From Microbacteriaceae bacterium PS02070 (GTDB lineage Bacteria; Actinomycetota; Actinomycetes; Actinomycetales; Microbacteriaceae), in the NCBI GenBank assembly GCA_029959865.1, contig JASCPE010000001.1, positions 124,001 to 188,000 on the forward strand: 64,000 bases of DNA, read 5' to 3'. The notes below the pieces were generated by a model that did not search any database, was not told where the DNA came from, and was given only the letters and a program-made list of their open reading frames with translations. Shown here in pieces: positions 42,375 through 50,899 of this stretch. Positions within the stretch are counted from its first letter, which is position 1. Each line of letters begins with the position of its first letter. A program made the translations under genes and the position numbers.

Positions 42375-42806
42375 ATGAAAGAGCGCCTGCTCGCCGTCGA
42401 GGCATGGGAGAACCTCTTCCGCGCCCAGCACGAAATCTTCGCGCAGACCAGCGGCGACTTCCAGGAAGAAACGCTCAGCCAGCCCGAGTACGACGTGATG
42501 CTCAACGTATCCCGCGGTGAGAATGCCACCGCGAGGCTCAAGGACGTCACAGCACACATGCTCATCAGCCAGCCCAGCGTGTCGCGCTTGGTGGATCGGA
42601 TGGTCTCGCGCGGACTCGTCACGAAGATCGCCGACCCGGCAGACGGTCGCGGTTACCTCCTGCGCGGCACCGCGGAGGGCCTCCGCGCGTTCCGCCGCGT
42701 GGGCGCCGCGCACGCCCGCACGATCGCCGAGCGGATGGCAGTGCTCAGCGACGACGAGCTTGCGACGTTGCTGCACCTGACCCAGAAGCTGCGCGACGCC
42801 TGTTAG
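42375..42806 (+). CDS. MarR-family transcriptional regulator
   Basis: 143 residues from the ATG at 42375. The winged-helix core is clear: QPEYDVMLNVSRGENATARL, TAHMLISQPSVSRLVDRMVS (recognition helix) and GLVTKIADPADGRGYLLRGT (the DxRG wing). Dimer helices lie at both ends. Only 31 bp separate it from the divergent DUF2207 gene, so it likely regulates both. The ligand is unknown. Confidence 0.93.
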   Translation: MKERLLAVEAWENLFRAQHEIFAQTSGDFQEETLSQPEYDVMLNVSRGENATARLKDVTAHMLISQPSVSRLVDRMVSRGLVTKIADPADGRGYLLRGTAEGLRAFRRVGAAHARTIAERMAVLSDDELATLLHLTQKLRDAC

Positions 42807-42991
42807 AGGCGGGGCGGCGGGCTGACGGTGCTTCGGCGGGGCCGCGGGCTGAGGCGAGTCGGCGGCGTGACGCACCGTGGGGAGGCGGCGCAGTTTCCTC
42901 CCCAACCGGGCTTTCGGGCGTCGGTTTCCCCAGGAATTTTCTCCCCCGACCTGCACGTTTCAATGTCGGAACCCCCTGTCACACTGAGACT

Positions 42992-44305
42992 ATGAGCAAC
43001 CAGGGCGCACTCCCCGAAGAGCCGGGGCAGAGTTCGCCCCGTGGCGCCCTGCTCGACATCCTGACGTCCAGTCAGCGCGCGGTCGCCGAGCTGGAGGCGC
43101 TGCAGTTCTCCGTCTTCGCGGGCGCGCTCCAACACGCACTGTCCGGTTCAGACGGGACCGCGGGCGACTCCGCCATGCGCGTGCGCGAGCTTGCCGCCGA
43201 GATCGGCGCCGCGATGCGTCTTCCCGACCGTACGGTAGAGCGACTCCTCGGCGAAGCAACCGACTTGATTGAGCGGTTCCCGGCGACCTTCGATGCGATG
43301 CAGACCGGCCGCATCACCCGCCAGCACGTGCGCGTCATCGTCGACGCGGGAGGCCGGCTCGACGACGACGCGCGCGCCGAGTACGAGTCGCGACTGGTGG
43401 AGATCGCGGCCGTCGAGACCGCCGGTCGGCTTCGCCGCGTGGCTCGGGGCACCGCGGAGCGGCTGCAGCCGCAGTCGCTCGATGAGCGGCACGCGATGGC
43501 CGCGGAGCAGCGCGGCGTCTTCGTGACGGACCTCGACGACGGCATGGCATGCCTGACCGCCGTCCGGCCAGCGACGCTCGCCCACGGCGTGCACGACCGG
43601 CTGTCGGCGATGGGTCGCGCAGTGAAGGCCGCAGACCCGGACGACTGCCGGACGCTTTCCCAGGTGCGGGCCGACCTGTTGTGCGACCTTGCGCTGACGG
43701 CAGTCCCGGCCGGTCACGACGAGCTGAGCGTGCTGAGCGAGATCAAGGCCGAGGTCAGCATCGTCGTTCCCGTTCTGACACTGCTCGATCAGTCGACTGA
43801 CGCTGCCCTCCTGGACGGGGCGCAGCCCGTCGATCCGGCGACCGCGCGAGCACTCGCGGGTGCCGCGCCGGGGTGGACGCGGATCCTCACCCATCCCATC
43901 GCTGCCACTCCCCTGGCCGTGGACCGATACCGGCCGTCCAAGCATCAGCGCAGGCTGCTGCGCGCGCTCGACGAGCGATGCCGGTTCCCCGGCTGCGGCT
44001 ACCTCGCTCGCCATTGTGATCTCGATCATCACCACGACGCTGCGCTCGGTGGCGCGACCTCGACCGACAACCTGTCGCACCTCTGCCGACGACATCACAT
44101 GCTCAAGCATCACTCGCGCTGGACGGTCGTGAAACAGGGCGATGGGGTGGTCGTCTGGACGAGTCCGACCAAGCGACAGTATCCGGATCGCCACTACCCC
44201 GAAACCCGCGGCCACGGAGTGAGGTTCGAGCCCCCATCCGCCGGAGGGTCGCCGCCCCCCGGAGTGCGCGCGCCTGATGGCAAACCCCCACCCGCTCCGT
44301 TCTGA
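42992..44305 (+). CDS. DUF222/HNH endonuclease-domain protein (13E12 repeat family)
   Basis: 437 residues. The N-terminal DUF222 region (SAMRVRELAAEIGAAMRLPD, RTVERLLGEATDLIERFPAT) leads to a C-terminal HNH nuclease: RCRFPGCGYLARHCDLDHHH, then NLSHLCRRHHMLKHH, with two Cys, the His-Asp-His triad and the late HH. Actinobacterial genomes carry many copies; their role is unclear (mobile-element-like or DNA processing). A Pro-rich tail follows. Single gene. Confidence 0.92.
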   Translation: MSNQGALPEEPGQSSPRGALLDILTSSQRAVAELEALQFSVFAGALQHALSGSDGTAGDSAMRVRELAAEIGAAMRLPDRTVERLLGEATDLIERFPATFDAMQTGRITRQHVRVIVDAGGRLDDDARAEYESRLVEIAAVETAGRLRRVARGTAERLQPQSLDERHAMAAEQRGVFVTDLDDGMACLTAVRPATLAHGVHDRLSAMGRAVKAADPDDCRTLSQVRADLLCDLALTAVPAGHDELSVLSEIKAEVSIVVPVLTLLDQSTDAALLDGAQPVDPATARALAGAAPGWTRILTHPIAATPLAVDRYRPSKHQRRLLRALDERCRFPGCGYLARHCDLDHHHDAALGGATSTDNLSHLCRRHHMLKHHSRWTVVKQGDGVVVWTSPTKRQYPDRHYPETRGHGVRFEPPSAGGSPPPGVRAPDGKPPPAPF

Positions 44306-44460
44306 CGATTGCTCCGCGGCGTTATGACTCCTCCTTCCGCACCGTTGTGACCATCGCAGCTGAGCGAACGTCGCTCATCGGCTACCGCAACCCGGGCGGC
44401 GTACCCGTCACTCTCCGTCTCCGGGATGAGGTGCACGCGTACCGGGCCTAGGCTGTCAGC

Positions 44461-45903
44461 GTGAGTGGGTCACTATTCGACAGCGCCGACGTGGCACGAC
44501 GATCACGCGCGATCGAGTTGCGCCTGCACCACGAGCACATGGGAGCGGAGTGGTTCCGCTCGGAACGCGTCGTCGGCGCACGATGCTACCCAGACCGGTT
44601 CGGCGGCAACCTCGCCGGAATGCGCGACGAGATCGACTACCTGCGCTCGCTCGGAGTCACCTTGCTCCATCTCCTGGATGTCGTCGTCGACGTTGATGGC
44701 GAGCGCCGCATCGACCCGAGCCTCGGCTCCGATGAGCGCCTTTCGGCGCTGGCCGCCGACCTGCACCTCGCCGGAATCGCGCTCGCCCTGGATGTCCCCG
44801 CGGAATCTCTCGAACAGGCCGGCACGGAGATCATCTGGCTCGCACAGCTCGGCGTCGACGCGTTCTTCATCGACACCGACGAGGACACCGCGACTGAGCT
44901 CCGATTCCTCGCCGAAACGGCCGCCCCGTCGGCGATCGTCATCGGCCCGGGCGGACAGGTCGGCAACCGCGCGCACGACGAGCAGAGCGAGAGCGCCACG
45001 CTCTGGGCCGCGCTGGCGACAAGAGACGCGTCCCAACTCATCGAGTCCCTCGTCGCGCACGCCGGAGAAGACCGCATCGTCGCCGTCCGCGACCACGATG
45101 CCCTCCGCTGGAACGACGATGCGCAGGGCCGTCGCCTCCGCGCGTTCTACGCGGGTGAGGTCCCCGGCTCGTACTCGGCAGGGCTCGCGCATCGCGATCG
45201 GGTCCACGTGTCCGGCAGCGCTGCGGCGCTCGCGGGCGTCGCGACCACCGGCTTCGCGGGGGAACAGCGGCTCGTCCTCGCGCACGCCCTCGTGCTGTCG
45301 ATGGGCGGCATTCCCGTTCTCTACCTCGGCGACGAGGTCGCCCAGCCCTCGGACCCGACCTACGCCGAAGACCCCGCACGCCGGGGCGATGAGCGGTGGG
45401 TTCACCGCGGAAACAAGCCGCGCGACAAGTACGCGCAACGAAACGACCGCGGCACCGCAGCCGGCCGCGTGTTCTCACGCCTCTCGAACCTCATCGCCGC
45501 CCGGCGCAGCGCCCCGGAGTTCGCCGGGAGCGACCTCGAGCCGTTCGTGACCGGTGACCATGCGATCGCCGGCTTCCTTCGCCCCCGTGATGCCGGTGGC
45601 GTCCTCGTATTGGCGAACGTCTCGGACTACCCCCGCACCGTGACGGCGCACGCCCTGGAAGGGTTCGAACGCACCGCGCACGACCTCCTCGACCGGTGGC
45701 CCGTGAACCTCACCCGCGGCGTCACCGTGCCCGCTCGCGGCATCCGTTGGCTCCGCGTGACCCGCACGCCCACCCCCGACGAGGACCCGACGGACGACGA
45801 TGGGGGCACAGGTTCAGGCCAGGAAGTACCCAACGTCGTGACAGACGTGGTGCGTACGACCGACGGCGGTGTGATGATGGACAACGGCTCGGACGGCGAG
45901 TAG
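44461..45903 (+). CDS. Reduced GH13/amylosucrase-like protein, probably catalytically dead
   Basis: 480 residues from a GTG. CYPDRFGGNLAGMRDEIDYL, SLGVTLLHLLDVV, SMGGIPVLYLGDEVAQPSDP and EDPARRGDERWVHRGNKPRD clearly echo amylosucrase (GH13_4), which has about 640 residues. The barrel is shortened: the segment with the nucleophile reads GVDAFFIDTDED (normally xRxDA), the acid/base Glu region reads IVIGPGGQ with no Glu, while VRDHDALRW keeps the third acidic site. It is therefore likely a binding or regulatory protein. A long acidic Asp/Gly tail (about 40 residues) ends it. A small membrane protein gene follows 2 bp later. Confidence 0.75.
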   Translation: MSGSLFDSADVARRSRAIELRLHHEHMGAEWFRSERVVGARCYPDRFGGNLAGMRDEIDYLRSLGVTLLHLLDVVVDVDGERRIDPSLGSDERLSALAADLHLAGIALALDVPAESLEQAGTEIIWLAQLGVDAFFIDTDEDTATELRFLAETAAPSAIVIGPGGQVGNRAHDEQSESATLWAALATRDASQLIESLVAHAGEDRIVAVRDHDALRWNDDAQGRRLRAFYAGEVPGSYSAGLAHRDRVHVSGSAAALAGVATTGFAGEQRLVLAHALVLSMGGIPVLYLGDEVAQPSDPTYAEDPARRGDERWVHRGNKPRDKYAQRNDRGTAAGRVFSRLSNLIAARRSAPEFAGSDLEPFVTGDHAIAGFLRPRDAGGVLVLANVSDYPRTVTAHALEGFERTAHDLLDRWPVNLTRGVTVPARGIRWLRVTRTPTPDEDPTDDDGGTGSGQEVPNVVTDVVRTTDGGVMMDNGSDGE

Positions 45904-45905
45904 CC

Positions 45906-46106
45906 ATGCGCGTCGTGCACGTCTCCGCGATCGTCCTCGGCGCCGCGCTGATTCTCCTCTCCGCGATCACCGGGATCGCTGAGCGAGGCAACCCGATCCC
46001 GGCGGAGGGCTCTGCCATCGTCGGCGTGGTCATCGGCCTCGCGCTCATCTGCGCAGGCGCCGTCGCCCTCGCGCTGACGCACCGCTCCGAACGTCGTCGA
46101 CGCTGA
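45906..46106 (+). CDS. Small two-helix membrane protein
   Basis: 66 residues from the ATG at 45906, 2 bp after the GH13-like stop, so cotranscribed. Two hydrophobic helices (HVSAIVLGAALILLSAITGI and AIVGVVIGLALICAGAVALA) are joined by a short loop, and a basic tail (RSERRRR) sets the C-terminus inside. No family recognised. Confidence 0.65.
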   Translation: MRVVHVSAIVLGAALILLSAITGIAERGNPIPAEGSAIVGVVIGLALICAGAVALALTHRSERRRR

Positions 46107-46229
46107 ATCGTTGACCCCATTCCGTTGACCAAACCGAGCACCTTCTGGTGAGGTAAACAGATACTCAACAGACTGGTCCGACTCCGAACGATTCCCCTCC
46201 TGGGCCGCATCGTTCAGCAGATCCTGGCC

Positions 46230-46625
46230 ATGTGGTTCGAGATCCCCGCCTCCGTCTCGATCGGCCGTGACTTCCAGATCGTGCACCGCGGCTTCGGTGT
46301 CGTGATCCACCCCCAGACGACCCTCGGAAACCATGTTCGGATCTACCCTGGCGTTGTGATCGGACGTTTCGACGCAGATCGTGTACCGGCCGCGACGAGC
46401 ACGTTTCAGGGCGTGGTCATAGGCGACGACGTGGTCATCTATCCCGGAGCGAAGATCGTCGGAGGCCCGGGGATCACCACCATCGCACCGGGTTCAGTCA
46501 TCGGCCCCAATGCCGTCGTCGTCGGAGGCACAGACCGGCCCGGAACGTGGGTGGGGATCCCGGCAAAGCACGTGGCGGACGGAATCGGCTCGATCGACAC
46601 CGCGGAGCCTCCAGGCAAGAGGTGA
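46230..46625 (+). CDS. Serine-O-acetyltransferase-like left-handed beta-helix protein
   Basis: 131 residues from the first ATG. Hexapeptide repeats run throughout (SIGRDFQIVHRGFGVVIHPQ, GNHVRIYPGVVIG, VVIGDDVVIYPGAKIVGGPG), with the acetyl-CoA-site histidines, as in CysE-like and capsule acetyltransferases. The frame is open back to a stop at 46149 and reads LNRLVRLRTIPLLGRIVQQI, a helix common at the start of this family, so the true start may be a non-ATG codon near 46161 (ATA, with GAGGT just upstream). The acceptor is unknown. Confidence 0.75.
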   Translation: MWFEIPASVSIGRDFQIVHRGFGVVIHPQTTLGNHVRIYPGVVIGRFDADRVPAATSTFQGVVIGDDVVIYPGAKIVGGPGITTIAPGSVIGPNAVVVGGTDRPGTWVGIPAKHVADGIGSIDTAEPPGKR

Positions 46626-46661
46626 AGCACTCCCCACGCACACGGGGGCTGCGGACATGAG

Positions 46662-46705
46662 AAAACCCCGGCGCTGCGAGAATCTCGCGGCTGACCGGGG
46701 TTTTT
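46662..46705. terminator. Bidirectional terminator between the acetyltransferase gene and tRNA-Arg
   Basis: AAAACCCCGG (46662-46671) pairs with CCGGGGTTTT (46695-46704) and T-runs lie on both sides. It can end the plus-strand acetyltransferase transcript and the minus-strand tRNA transcript. Confidence 0.8.
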
Positions 46706-46722
46706 ACTGTCTCAACACAGTG

Positions 46723-46795
46723 TGCGCCCGAAGGGACTCGAACCCCTAACCTTCTGATCCGTAGTCAGATGCTCTATCCATTGAGCTACGGGCGC
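46723..46795 (-). tRNA. tRNA-Arg (anticodon ACG)
   Basis: 73 nt. Acceptor stem GCGCCCG pairs with CGGGCGC and the discriminator is A. D-arm AGCTCAATGGATAGAGC, anticodon arm CTGACTACGGATCAG with anticodon ACG, and T-arm with GGTTCGAGTCC are all as expected. CCA is not encoded. Confidence 0.97.
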
Positions 46796-46860
46796 ATGGC
46801 TTCACTCTCGCGAAGGCCAGCGACCAGAATACCCCACGCGAGCGCATCCGCCCAATCGGA

Positions 46861-47508
46861 TCACTCCAGTTCGCTGAGGTCCATCCCGCCGCCGGACCGC
46901 GGCTGCACCGGCGGCGGTTCGACGCCGGCCTCACGCTGCGCCCGGTGCTTCTCGATGCTGCGCTTGCGCGCACGCAACTGCGGCAGATCGACCAGCCGGA
47001 GCGCCTGCATGCGGGCGACCCGCAGCTTCCGATAGTCAGGCTCGAGGTCGGGCCGGGCCGACTCTATGCGCAACGTGCGGTCGATGTTCTTCGCAACCTC
47101 CGCCCACGCAACCTCACGTGCCCCGTCAATGAGCGCGAGAAGGGTCTCGTCATGCGCCGCCCGCTCCCGCAACTCCTCCGCCACCATCCGGGACTGGTCA
47201 CGACGGCGCTTGAGATTGCGCACATCGCGGCGCCGATAATCGTGCGTGCCGTCCGAATCGGAGAACCGCCTCGACGCCGCCTTCCGCTCGCGCTCGGTGC
47301 GCTCGGCATCCGCGTCCGCCTCGCCGGCGAGCGTCAGCAGCGTCGCGCGGGCGTCCGGGAGAAAGCGCTCGACATCGAAGTCCTCACCTTCGGCGAGGAT
47401 GTGCATGAGGATCGAGTTCTTCAGGCGCAGTCGAGTAGCCGCCGCCGCGATGTATAGACCCTCGGCCACGACATCGGCTTCCCTCTGACGCTTTCGCGAA
47501 CCGACCAC
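46861..47508 (-). CDS. Conserved-looking hypothetical, charged helical protein
   Basis: 215 residues, rich in Arg, Glu and Ala, with no signal peptide or membrane segment. Long helices (EADADAERTERERKAASRRF, RRRDQSRMVAEELRERAAHD, KLRVARMQALRLVDLPQLRA) suggest a coiled coil, and the end is Pro/Gly-rich (EAGVEPPPVQPRSGGGMDL). I do not recognise a domain. A GGAGG-type site precedes the start. Downstream of it, on the same strand, is tRNA-Arg. Confidence 0.7.
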   Translation of the reverse strand: MVGSRKRQREADVVAEGLYIAAAATRLRLKNSILMHILAEGEDFDVERFLPDARATLLTLAGEADADAERTERERKAASRRFSDSDGTHDYRRRDVRNLKRRRDQSRMVAEELRERAAHDETLLALIDGAREVAWAEVAKNIDRTLRIESARPDLEPDYRKLRVARMQALRLVDLPQLRARKRSIEKHRAQREAGVEPPPVQPRSGGGMDLSELE

Positions 47509-47672
47509 GGGTGTCCTCCTGCCTCGATCCTAGAGAATCGCATCGCCGCGTGAGCCTGCGCGTCCATTTCGGTGGCCACCACCCGCACGCTGCACGCTTC
47601 GCCGGGCCCGGGGTGCCGAGCATCCCCCGCCTGAGCTGGACGCTGCGGCAAGGCTCGGGCTCGGGCTCAGGC

Positions 47673-48389
47673 TCACGCGCGGAGGACGGGCTCCACGAGC
47701 TCTTCCACCGAGATCCCGCGACGGGCCGCCTCCGCGACGAGTCGATCGGCGAGTTCCGCCGAGACCCCCGGCCCCGCGGCGCCTGGCTCCGGTGACGCAG
47801 ACGGATCCTTCAGCAGAAGGCCCATCACCGGCACGAGCACGATCCCCAGCGCGGCAAGGATCGAGAACACCCCGAGCGTCCGAGCAAAGGTCTCCCCATC
47901 GCTCGGATCCCCCCAGATGAGGAACAGAACAAAGCCCACGACGACGGCGACGAGCCCGACCGTCACCCACAGCGAAGCGCGGATCGCAACGTGCCTGCGC
48001 TCCGCGAGCAGGAGCAGCAGCGAGACGACCGAGAAGCCGGCGGAGAGGGTGATAAGACTGCCCAGCAGTTCCAGCACGCCACTGTCCCACTCGGTCTCTG
48101 GGGTACCCCAGATCATCCAGAGCGCAAGGGCGATCCCTGCAATGGCGACCGCGACTCCCACCAGCCCGACGACCGCCAGCGGGCGTCCGAGGAGGGTCGA
48201 GGAGCACAACGCCGCGATGCTGTAGAGCCCCACCGTCAACGTGGTCGCCAACACCTGCCACATCGCTTCGTCGGCGCCCTGCAGCAGAACCATAATCCCG
48301 GCGAGCGCCGCGATCGAGAACGCGGCGATGATCACGATGACGATCACGCGGCGAAGCCGGGACACGCCAGATGGAGATTGCGCGGACAT
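47673..48389 (-). CDS. Multi-pass membrane protein, unknown
   Basis: 238 residues with about six helices in the first 190: VIVIVIIAAFSIAALAGIMV, MWQVLATTLTVGLYSIAALC, AVVGLVGVAVAIAGIALALW, LITLSAGFSVVSLLLLLAER, VTVGLVAVVVGFVLFLIWG and ILAALGIVLVPVMGLLL. The cytoplasmic tail (ELADRLVAEAARRGISVEEL) looks like a short ribbon-helix or dimerisation segment. It follows the aldose epimerase gene by 36 bp on the same strand. Function unknown. Confidence 0.75.
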   Translation of the reverse strand: MSAQSPSGVSRLRRVIVIVIIAAFSIAALAGIMVLLQGADEAMWQVLATTLTVGLYSIAALCSSTLLGRPLAVVGLVGVAVAIAGIALALWMIWGTPETEWDSGVLELLGSLITLSAGFSVVSLLLLLAERRHVAIRASLWVTVGLVAVVVGFVLFLIWGDPSDGETFARTLGVFSILAALGIVLVPVMGLLLKDPSASPEPGAAGPGVSAELADRLVAEAARRGISVEELVEPVLRA

Positions 48390-48425
48390 AGCGACCCCTT
48401 TGTTCGTTGGGGTCAGGCTAGACCC

Positions 48426-49364
48426 TCAGAATCCGAAGAGCCGCCAAGACGCAACCGACTCGCACCCCGGAGACAGACGCAGCAACCCCGTGTCAAACGG
48501 ATACCGGGCATCGTTGAACGCATCGGGGCCGCACGTCATCGGCTCGACCGCGACGCCTGCGCGATGGCCGTCCTCCGTTCGGCCGCTCGGGAGATCACCC
48601 GTATACACCTGCACCCAACCGCACTCGGCACCCCACGTGAAACCGACGCCGACTCCGGACGGATCGGTCAGGGTGACCGTGGCAAGCCCCTCGGTATACG
48701 AGAGCCCGGTGAAGGCATGGTCCAGCGCCACCTCGCCGATCACGCGCGGATCACGGAAATCGAACCGATCCGCCTCGTCGCCGACTCCCTCCAGCCCCAC
48801 CGGGGCAAGCCGATCCGGCGTCACCGTCAGCACCTGATCGGCGGGGAGCGAGAGCGTCCATTCATCCAGCGATGCGGGACCTGCCACCAGGTACGGATGT
48901 GGCCCCGTGCCGAACGGCACGTCCTCGTCACTCTCATTGACCGCGCGCACCGTCTGCGTCAGGCCGTCGTGCCCCAGCGCATAGGTGGTCTCGATCCGAA
49001 CACGCCACGGGTACGCGGGTTGCGGCACGATCGTCGCGGCCAACGTGACGTGACTGGCGCTCTTATCGATCGCGTCAAAGTCAAGCCAGGCCACCAGACC
49101 GTGCAGCGCGTGGCCACGCTGCGGCTCGGTCAGCGGCGCCTGATGGCGAACGCCGTCGAAGTCATACACGCCGTCGACGATGCGGTTGGGCCAGGGCGCG
49201 AGGGTGACCCCGCGATATCCGGGACGCACCTCGTCTGCATCGAACGGCAGCACGAGCTCGCGCCCGGCGAGCCGGATACACCGCAGCGATGCACCGACAC
49301 TCGCGATGACCGCCTCGTAGTCGCCCGCCCGAAGGGTGTGCTGGGTTCCCGACGCGGGACTCAC
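48426..49364 (-). CDS. Aldose 1-epimerase family protein
   Basis: 312 residues. Interconverts sugar anomers (or related hexose-6-phosphates) in the cytoplasm. GalM-family landmarks are [38 protein letters not shown] (catalytic His) and [15 protein letters not shown] (catalytic Glu). It overlaps the araA stop by ATGA, so it is the third gene of araB-araA-epimerase. In arabinose use it would supply the anomer that AraA prefers; no araD is present in the operon. Confidence 0.92.
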   Translation of the reverse strand: MSPASGTQHTLRAGDYEAVIASVGASLRCIRLAGRELVLPFDADEVRPGYRGVTLAPWPNRIVDGVYDFDGVRHQAPLTEPQRGHALHGLVAWLDFDAIDKSASHVTLAATIVPQPAYPWRVRIETTYALGHDGLTQTVRAVNESDEDVPFGTGPHPYLVAGPASLDEWTLSLPADQVLTVTPDRLAPVGLEGVGDEADRFDFRDPRVIGEVALDHAFTGLSYTEGLATVTLTDPSGVGVGFTWGAECGWVQVYTGDLPSGRTEDGHRAGVAVEPMTCGPDAFNDARYPFDTGLLRLSPGCESVASWRLFGF

Positions 49365-50863
49365 AGGCCCTGCGCCAGTCGCCAGTACGCCTGGTTCCAG
49401 CGCAGCTCGTTCTGGAAGCTCCGCACGGTCGTACCGTCCTCAATCACCACGAGCTCGGTCTTGGCCATCTCCGCGAAGTCACGGAAGACCTCGATCCCCA
49501 CGGCGGTCGTCATGACGGTGTGGTGCGCGGCGCCGGAGATGAGCCAGCAGGCGGCACTCGTCGCGAAGTCAGGCTGCGGCTTCCACACGGCCCGGCCGAC
49601 CGGGAGCTTGGGCAGGTCCGGCGCTTCGACGTTCTCGACGACATTCGCGGTGAGGCGGAACCGGTCGCGAAGGTCGCTCATCGCCACCACGACCGCGGGG
49701 CCGGGGTCGGCGGTGAAGACCAGGCGCACCGGATCCTCCTTGCCCCCGATGCCGAGCGGGTGGATCTCCAGCAGCGGCTTCTGCGTCGTGAGCGACGGCG
49801 ATACTTCGAGCATGTGCGCACCGAGGATCTTCTCATCGCCCTCAACCAGGTCGTACGTGTAGTCCTCCATGAGGCTCGCGCCGCCGGGCAGGCCGGCTCC
49901 CATCACGTTGGCGACCCGCACGAGGATGGCTGTCTTCCAATCGCCCTCCGCGCCGAAGCCGTAGCCTTCGGCCATCAGGCGCTGAACCGCGAGCCCGGGC
50001 AGCTGCTTCAGCGCGCCGAGATCTTCGAAGCTCGTGGTGAAGGCACCGAAGCCGCCCGCTTCCAGGAAGCTGCGGAGTCCGATCTCGATTGCCGCACCGT
50101 CGCGCAGCGACTGATGACGATCGCCTCCGGCGCGCAGCTCGTCCTGGACGTCGTAAAGCTCCTCGTACTCGGCCACGAGCGCGTCGATCGCGCTGTCGCT
50201 TGCCGCGGATACCGCATCGGCGAGCTCGTTGACGCCCCAGGTGTTCACCTGGACGCCGAAGCGCAGCTCCGCTTCGGTCTTGTCCCCCTCGGTCACCGCA
50301 ACGAAGCGCATGTTGTCACCGAAACGCGCGAGCTTGAGCGTGCGCGCGGCCTGCCACCCCGCGGCGGCGCGCTGCCACTGCTCGATCTGCTCCCGCACGA
50401 GCGGGTTCGAGACGTGACCGACGACGGTCTTACGCGCGACGCCGAGTCGCGTCTGGATGTACCCGAACTCCCGGTCGCCGTGAGCGGCCTGGTTCAGGTT
50501 CATGAAGTCGAAGTCGATCTCTGCCCAGGGCAGCTCGACGTTGGCCTGCGTGTGCAGATGCAGGAGCGGCTTCTGGAGCGCATCCAGCCCGGCAATCCAC
50601 ATCTTGGCGGGGCTGAACGTGTGCATCCAGGCCACGACACCGATGACCGAGTCATCCGAATTCGCGTCGAGCGCGAGACGACGGATCGACTCGGAGTCGG
50701 TGAGCACCGGCTTCCACTCCACGCGTACCGGCAGGCCGGAGAGCCCCTCGACGACCTCACGGGACTGCTCGGCCACCTGGCGGAGAGTCTCCTCACCGTA
50801 CAGACCCTGACTTCCCGTCACGAACCAGACGGTGTACCCGTCGAGAGAGGTGGAGAGAGACAT
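49361..50863 (-). CDS. araA: L-arabinose isomerase
   Basis: Converts L-arabinose to L-ribulose; Mn-dependent, cytoplasmic. 500 residues from the ATG at 50861-50863 ([20 protein letters not shown]), the family's usual length; AAGGA lies 6 nt upstream, while an earlier ATG eight codons before lacks a good site. Metal and catalytic residues are visible in [38 protein letters not shown] and SGAAHHTV. Sits between the kinase and epimerase genes in one operon. Confidence 0.97.
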   Translation of the reverse strand: MSLSTSLDGYTVWFVTGSQGLYGEETLRQVAEQSREVVEGLSGLPVRVEWKPVLTDSESIRRLALDANSDDSVIGVVAWMHTFSPAKMWIAGLDALQKPLLHLHTQANVELPWAEIDFDFMNLNQAAHGDREFGYIQTRLGVARKTVVGHVSNPLVREQIEQWQRAAAGWQAARTLKLARFGDNMRFVAVTEGDKTEAELRFGVQVNTWGVNELADAVSAASDSAIDALVAEYEELYDVQDELRAGGDRHQSLRDGAAIEIGLRSFLEAGGFGAFTTSFEDLGALKQLPGLAVQRLMAEGYGFGAEGDWKTAILVRVANVMGAGLPGGASLMEDYTYDLVEGDEKILGAHMLEVSPSLTTQKPLLEIHPLGIGGKEDPVRLVFTADPGPAVVVAMSDLRDRFRLTANVVENVEAPDLPKLPVGRAVWKPQPDFATSAACWLISGAAHHTVMTTAVGIEVFRDFAEMAKTELVVIEDGTTVRSFQNELRWNQAYWRLAQGL

Positions 50864-50899
50864 GGAGGTTCCTTCTTTCTTGGTCATGGAGACCGTTGG

